Below are positions 59,633 through 64,000 of a DNA stretch of 64,000 bases, in pieces. The position numbers and the translations under genes were made by a program. The DNA comes from Alphaproteobacteria bacterium (GTDB taxonomy: Bacteria; Pseudomonadota; Alphaproteobacteria; Micropepsales; Micropepsaceae), in NCBI GenBank assembly GCA_017983635.1, contig JAGOBA010000013.1, positions 44,252 to 108,251 of the forward strand, given 5' to 3'. Positions within the stretch are counted from its first letter, which is position 1. Every line of letters starts with the position of its first letter. The notes under the pieces were generated by a model. That model was not told the origin of the DNA. It made no database searches and was given only the letters and a program-made list of their open reading frames with translations.

Positions 59633-59744
59633 GTCATGGCCGGGCTTGACCCGGCCACCCAGGGCGACTACACGAACCGCTCCACTTCGCAGTTGGGACG
59701 CCAAGGCAACGACCCTGGGTGGCCGGGTCAAGCCCGGCCATGAC
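59633..59744. repeat. Dispersed palindromic repeat, copy C
   Basis: Left arm 59633-59664 and right arm 59713-59744 are perfect 32-bp inverted repeats (GTCATGGCCGGGCTTGACCC and so on) with 48 bp between them. It shares the GTCATGGCCGGG...CCCGGCCAC core with copies A and B. Confidence 0.9.
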
Positions 59745-59800
59745 GAGTTTTTTTTGCGATCGGATCATGCGCACGCTCGGCGTCATGTTATCGTGTCCCC

Positions 59801-60481
59801 ATGGACACGCTCCCGAACTTCGGCCTCGCCAACACGATCACGGGCTTTGCGACCATGTTCGCGGGTCTCCTGCCATTGGCGTTTTGCTACCTCGTCGACC
59901 GCCATCCGCCGCGGTGGATGCTGGTTTATTGGCTGATCGTGATCACCGGCATCTTCACGATCACGCTGCACGGCTTCGGCGAGACGAACCCGGTCTTGGG
60001 TGAGCGCTGGTTCTGGGCCTTTCTCGACACCGGCTCGAACATCGTCGTCACCTGGAGCATCGTCCGCGCCTGCCTCATCGAGTTCTATTCGCAAGAAACG
60101 CAGCGTTGGGCCCATCCACTCTCAACCGGGCTCATGCTCGCAGGCGTTGCCTGGCACTTCTACGACCGCATGACCGCCGGCGGCTATCTCGTCGGCTTCG
60201 GCAGCTGGGGCGGCTTCAAACCAGGCCAAAGCTGGTTGATCGGCTTCTCGCTCGCCGCGACGATTTTGTTCTACCTGAAACGCAAACAAATCCCGCCGCG
60301 CGCCATGCCGGTCCTGATGCTAGTCACCGGAATCTTCCTCGTCGGCCTGGGCCTCGCCACGGCCAAGAACGACACGATCGTCTTTCCTTTCCTCAGCTTC
60401 CACGCGCTCTGGCACGTCGTCGGCGCCTTCGGCTTCATCGCCCTCTGGTTCTTCAACGACGTCCGTTTCCGAAAAACGTGA
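59801..60481 (+). CDS. Seven-helix membrane protein, CREST/ceramidase-like
   Basis: A 226-residue integral membrane protein with about seven helices. The last part (FPFLSFHALWHVVGAFGFIALWFF) has the His-x3-His pattern typical of the CREST superfamily (alkaline ceramidase, PAQR, Per1-type hydrolases), which use Asp, Ser and His for a zinc site. Here FLDTGSNIVVTW supplies the Asp and Ser, and LHGFGETNP a further His. This link is inferred from motif order alone. No partner genes nearby. Confidence 0.65.
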   Translation: MDTLPNFGLANTITGFATMFAGLLPLAFCYLVDRHPPRWMLVYWLIVITGIFTITLHGFGETNPVLGERWFWAFLDTGSNIVVTWSIVRACLIEFYSQETQRWAHPLSTGLMLAGVAWHFYDRMTAGGYLVGFGSWGGFKPGQSWLIGFSLAATILFYLKRKQIPPRAMPVLMLVTGIFLVGLGLATAKNDTIVFPFLSFHALWHVVGAFGFIALWFFNDVRFRKT

Positions 60482-60627
60482 TCATCGTGTCTCCGAAGTG
60501 GCATGAGTTCGCCGGCAGGGACGCGAGAATCGCCAAGCCGGCGGTCTCCACAAGATCTAGCAAGAACGATGAAGCCGAGATCGAATTCCGGTCTTAGAGT
60601 GCACCGGCATAAAGCTTGGTCGGGCAC

Positions 60628-62469
60628 CTAAACCGCGAACGCCCGCCCCTCAAACATCGTCCCCCATACTTGGATGTCCTTGATCCGCATCGGATCGACG
60701 GCCGTAGGATCGTCGTCCAACACAGCGAGGTTCGCGACCTTGCCGGCGGTGACACTTCCCATTTCGTGGTCCAGCCGCCACGACTGAGCGGCATCGATGG
60801 TGATCGCGCGGAGCGCTTGCTCGACAGTAAGCCGCTGCTCTGGGCCGGCCACGCGACCGGAGACCGTGACTCGATTGACCGCCGCCCAAACGTTGAACAA
60901 CGGCCGCGCCGGCCCGATCGGCATGTCCGAATGCAGCGAAACGGTGACACCGGCGCGCACGCAGGAACCAAGCCGCGTCATGTGGTCCGCCCGCTCCGGC
61001 CCCAAACCCCAGGCACCGTAGGCATCGGCAAAGGCGGGCACATAGTACGGATTGGCGCTCACCACGGCACCCAAGCGTGCAATCCGCTTGACCTGATCCT
61101 CCGTCGAGTTCGCGAAATGCACGATGACGCTGCGATGATCTTCGCGCGGCCGCGCCTGCAAACCCTGCTCCATGGAATCGAGCACCATTTCTAACCCAAG
61201 ATCGCCGTTGACGTGCGTATGCGGCTGATAGCCCGCGTTCCAGAACATCGTCCAGGCCGCCTTGAAGTTCTCCGGCTCCGTCATCCACTCGCCGCGATGA
61301 CCATCGATGTATCCATCCTTCATCTGCATTTTTTGCGACACGATCGCGCCGTCGGCAAAGAACTTGATCTGCTTGGCCAAGAAGCGAACCTTGCCCTCAG
61401 CCGCCAGCGCGATGGTTTTCTCCGTTGCCTCCAAAGCGCCCGGCCCGTGCCGTTCGTACATTGTCCGCCCATCGACGATCAGCGTCGTCGTGAACGGCGT
61501 CTCCGGCGCGCCGAGCACGGCCTTATAGAGTTGCAGTTGTTCGGGCCCGACCTGCGCGCCCGGTTCGTTTAGGGCGGTCACGCCCGCGCCGTGCAGATAT
61601 TTCCGCAATAGCGTCAACCCTTCGATCATCCGCTCGGGTGACGCGAAGCGGCGCATCAACGGTGCCAAGATCAGGTTCAGCCCCTTCTCGAAAAAGTGCC
61701 CGCGCGCCCAGTCTGCCTGCTCACTGGCGAGACCTTGCCCCTGCGTTGATGCTTCGGTCACGCCCAGCGCCGCCAAGGCCCGCGTGTTCAGATAGAACTC
61801 GTGACAAGACCGGTGCCACACCGCGATCGGGCGTGCGGTCGAGATCGCGTCGAGATCGGAACGCGAAATCTCGCCGTGCCAATGTTGATGAAAGCCCCAC
61901 GAGAAGAAGAAGTCTTCGCCCGGACCCGCGGCCTTTACCGCATCTGCCAAACGCTTGCGATACGCCGCCGGCGTCGTCGCCGCCTCGACGACGCGATCCG
62001 GAAGCTCCCAACGATCGTTGGCGATGATCTCGCTCTTCAGCGACAACGCAGCCAGAATGGGATGCAAGTGCTGTTCGATCAGCCCGGGCATCACAATCTT
62101 GTTCTTGAACATCTCATCGACCGTAAAGGCCCGCCGACCCAGCGCGCGCTTCATGTCGTCGAGACTGCCGACGGCGATGATGCGATCGCCCTCGACCGCG
62201 ACCGCCTGCGCAATCGGCACGCTCGCATCCATGGTGATGATCTTCTTCGCGACGTAAACGACAATGCCGTTCGCCTTCGCTGACACTGCCCCGGCGCGCG
62301 CCGCGGTCACCCCGGCCGCCGCAGCACCAACCGCCACCGCCAAGAACTTCCGCCGTCCGATCCCGGCAACATGTCCCGCAATCGCCGCATTCAAATCACA
62401 GCAGGCGCAAAACGCGCCGCGCAAGACCCCAACTCGGCCACCACCGGCAAGCGAATTCTGAAGCTGCAT
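60628..62469 (-). CDS. Tat-exported amidohydrolase (YtcJ-type)
   Basis: A 613-residue metal-dependent amidohydrolase of the Amidohydro_3 group. A twin-arginine signal IGRRKFLAVAVGAAAAGV lies at about residues 37-54, after an unusually long N-terminal stretch that includes CACC. The core has VMPGLIEQHLHPILAA (first His pair), HTHVNGDLG, SVIVHFANSTED and SLHSDMPIGPA. It hydrolyses amide or C-N bonds of an unknown compound in the periplasm. The long region before the RR motif suggests that the true start may be further downstream, but no ATG is there. Confidence 0.88.
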   Translation of the reverse strand: MQLQNSLAGGGRVGVLRGAFCACCDLNAAIAGHVAGIGRRKFLAVAVGAAAAGVTAARAGAVSAKANGIVVYVAKKIITMDASVPIAQAVAVEGDRIIAVGSLDDMKRALGRRAFTVDEMFKNKIVMPGLIEQHLHPILAALSLKSEIIANDRWELPDRVVEAATTPAAYRKRLADAVKAAGPGEDFFFSWGFHQHWHGEISRSDLDAISTARPIAVWHRSCHEFYLNTRALAALGVTEASTQGQGLASEQADWARGHFFEKGLNLILAPLMRRFASPERMIEGLTLLRKYLHGAGVTALNEPGAQVGPEQLQLYKAVLGAPETPFTTTLIVDGRTMYERHGPGALEATEKTIALAAEGKVRFLAKQIKFFADGAIVSQKMQMKDGYIDGHRGEWMTEPENFKAAWTMFWNAGYQPHTHVNGDLGLEMVLDSMEQGLQARPREDHRSVIVHFANSTEDQVKRIARLGAVVSANPYYVPAFADAYGAWGLGPERADHMTRLGSCVRAGVTVSLHSDMPIGPARPLFNVWAAVNRVTVSGRVAGPEQRLTVEQALRAITIDAAQSWRLDHEMGSVTAGKVANLAVLDDDPTAVDPMRIKDIQVWGTMFEGRAFAV

Positions 62470-62559
62470 TACACTCTCTCAGACAAACCCGACGCGATGT
62501 TAGCACCCGTCACGACCGCGTGTTACTGTCTCCGATAGCATAACCTAGGGGCACCGCCT

Positions 62560-63564
62560 TTGCGCATTTTACGCTTTATCGGCATCACCCTACTGGTGCT
62601 CATCGGCCTCGCCATCGCAGGCGTCGTCGGGATCTGGGCGCTGAACCCATTTGCACCGCCTGTCGTCGTCGCCGACCCGGGCGAGAGTGGCCGCCGCGTC
62701 ACCGACAACGGTTTGCTCGCGAACTACTATCCCGGCAAGGGCGAAGGGAAACGTCCCGGCATCTTGCTGCTTGGCGGATCCGAAGGCGGCATCGGCCCGG
62801 CGATGACCCGAATGGCGATGTCGCTGCAAGCGGGCGGCTTCGCGGTTCTTAACATCTCATTCTACCGCGCGCCGGGCCAACCGGAGCGGCTTGAGCTGGT
62901 GCCGCTCGAAACCTTCGATCGCGCGCTCGACTGGTTGAAGCAACAGCCGGAGGTCGACGGCGAACGCCTCGCCATCGTCGGCGGCTCGAAGGGCGCGGAA
63001 GCAGCACTTATCGTCGCAACACGCCACCCGGAACTGCGCGCCGTCGTCGCCGGCATGCCGTCGAGCGTCGCTTGGCAGGGTCTCGACTCGAACATCGTGA
63101 ACATGATCGCGAACCCGCCGAACGGCTCATGGAGCCTTGGCGGCAAGCCGATCCCGTTCCTGCCCTACGGCCAACCGAAGAAATGCGACGGCGGCCCGAT
63201 GGGAGTTTACGTGGCAGGCCTCGAAGCGCGCGAACAGCATCCTGACGCGATCATCCCAATCGAAAAAACCCACGCACCGGTGCTCTTGATCTGCGGCAAG
63301 GCAGACTCGCTCTGGCCCGCCTGCCCCATGTCCGAGCAGGTCAAAGCCCGCGCCGACGCCAACGGCGGCCCCAACGTCACCGTGCTCGCCTACGACAACG
63401 CCGGTCACGGCGTCATGGGCGAACCACTGGAACCGACCAACCCGAACTTCAAACGCCTCGGCTCCCTTGGCGGCACCCCCGAAGGCAACAACGCCGCCCG
63501 CGCCGACGGCTGGCCGAAGGTGTTGAAGCATCTGTCCGACGCACTCGCGCCACCGCCGGGCTAA
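62560..63564 (+). CDS. BAAT/acyl-CoA thioester hydrolase-like protein
   Basis: A 334-residue alpha/beta hydrolase of the BAAT C-terminal type. N-terminal membrane anchor (LRFIGITLLVLIGLAIAGVVGIWAL). LLLGGSEGGIGP starts the hydrolase, the nucleophile is in VGGSKGAEAAL, the acid in CGKADSLWPACP, and the His in DNAGHGV. It may cleave acyl thioesters or other acyl bonds outside the cytoplasm. TTG start at 62560 after AGGGG. Confidence 0.85.
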   Translation: MRILRFIGITLLVLIGLAIAGVVGIWALNPFAPPVVVADPGESGRRVTDNGLLANYYPGKGEGKRPGILLLGGSEGGIGPAMTRMAMSLQAGGFAVLNISFYRAPGQPERLELVPLETFDRALDWLKQQPEVDGERLAIVGGSKGAEAALIVATRHPELRAVVAGMPSSVAWQGLDSNIVNMIANPPNGSWSLGGKPIPFLPYGQPKKCDGGPMGVYVAGLEAREQHPDAIIPIEKTHAPVLLICGKADSLWPACPMSEQVKARADANGGPNVTVLAYDNAGHGVMGEPLEPTNPNFKRLGSLGGTPEGNNAARADGWPKVLKHLSDALAPPPG

Positions 63565-63721
63565 ACGGTGACCCACCCCAACTTCGTTCTTTTCATCTCC
63601 GATGAGCTGCGTCGACATTTTTCCGTGAAGGGCGGATAAGCGGTTTCGGTGAGGAATTGCGCAGCAGCTTGTTGCTCCACTTTGCCCGCGCGCTGAGTCA
63701 TAGTCGCATCGAGGAGTTACC

Positions 63722-63889
63722 ATGACCACGACCGATCGCATCATCGTTGACGCAAAGATCATGGGCGGACAGCCCGTGCTAAAGGGAACGCGCATCACGG
63801 TCGCGCTCATTCTTCGCGAGCTCGGCCGCGGCGCAACACCCGCCGAGATCGTCGACCAATATCCGCAATTGAAGCTAGAGCGGATTTGA
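63722..63889 (+). pseudogene. DUF433 antitoxin-like gene cut by IS630
   Basis: MTTTDRIIVDAKIMGGQPVL and KGTRITVALILRELGRGATP, then EIVDQYPQLK, match DUF433, a small helical antitoxin usually followed by a DUF5615 PIN-like toxin. The normal family length is about 75 residues; here the frame stops after 55. The last codons (L-E-R-I) come from the insertion element entering at a TA (63876-63877). The partner toxin would have followed and is outside the window or lost. Confidence 0.85.
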
Positions 63890-64000
63890 TCTGACCGGAA
63901 TCGAATAGGGATTCCCAAGGCGGAGCGACTCAGATTCAAGGTGCTGACTGGAATGGAGGCCAGCGCCCATGGGTCGAGCCTATGCCCAAGATCTTCGAGA
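63878..64000 (+). mobile_element. Left end of an IS630-family insertion sequence
   Basis: After the TA target the sequence starts GAGCGGATTTGATC, the likely terminal inverted repeat. At 63969 a transposase frame opens as M-G-R-A-Y-A-Q-D-L-R, the characteristic start of IS630-type transposases (helix-turn-helix then DDE domain). The element is cut off by the window edge. IS630 elements insert at TA and duplicate it, which fits the junction. Confidence 0.85.
63969..64000 (+). CDS. 5' end of IS630-type transposase
   Basis: Ten codons only. M-G-R-A-Y-A-Q-D-L-R matches the conserved N-terminus of these transposases; the rest lies beyond the window. Confidence 0.8.
   Translation, partial: MGRAYAQDLR

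Overview
The window is high-GC DNA from an alphaproteobacterium. The supporting markers are a Ros/MucR-type zinc-finger regulator, a DUF3126 protein, two TorF-family outer-membrane proteins, a DUF4344 protein and dispersed palindromic repeats built on GTCATGGCCGGG. I cannot name a genus. No rRNA and no CRISPR array was seen. One tRNA, tRNA-Leu(UAA), is present. The window opens inside a minus-strand gene and closes inside an IS630-type insertion sequence.

Region by region. 1-3.4 kb: a DUF4143-type AAA ATPase and a decaying minus-strand cluster with an FGE-like protein that carries a frameshift. 3.4-7.5 kb: an iron-type alcohol dehydrogenase and a membrane protein with a cytoplasmic TIR domain and about 15 WD40 repeats. 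7.5-10.8 kb: a putative metalloprotease, then hemN and a cytochrome b561-type gene, each behind an FNR/Anr-like box. 10.9-12.7 kb: a gene behind seven 13-bp tandem repeats, bracketed by inverted copies of a palindromic element; one copy truncates a chaA-like gene. 12.9-17.8 kb: a worn defence island. It holds an orphan DarG antitoxin translationally coupled to a truncated MmeI-type nuclease, relics of a PolB-like exonuclease and of HsdR, a toxin-antitoxin-like pair behind a strong palindrome, and a partly duplicated membrane-protein gene. 17.9-25.7 kb: small secreted proteins, a secreted protein of unknown function, a beta-barrel protein, a TPR-sulfotransferase and two relics of an autotransporter 3' end.

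25.7-35 kb: a hybrid histidine kinase with HPt domain and a cupredoxin-like periplasmic protein, bracketed by two homologous outer-membrane proteins, then a 1544-residue autotransporter. 35-45.7 kb: PAP2 phosphatase, PhoH, several small membrane proteins, DUF3126, a PuuB-like oxidase, a tiny ORF with an extended Shine-Dalgarno sequence, a DUF2306 membrane pair, an AraC regulator with a displaced copy of its C-terminus, and cysE. 45.8-56.3 kb: housekeeping and catabolic genes (MFS transporters, nitroreductase, histidine phosphatase, enoyl-CoA hydratase, SDR, TorF tandem, two alpha/beta hydrolases around an M20 amidohydrolase). 56.4-64 kb: mucR, tRNA-Leu, a CinA-like protein, map, radC, a seven-helix protein, a Tat-exported amidohydrolase, a BAAT-type hydrolase and a DUF433 antitoxin gene cut by the IS630 element.

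The most unusual parts are the DarG/MmeI chimera, the 13-bp repeat array, the putative toxin-antitoxin operator, the TIR-WD40 protein and the tiny ORF at 41.3 kb. All functional statements are read from sequence motifs and family knowledge; none was checked by database search.
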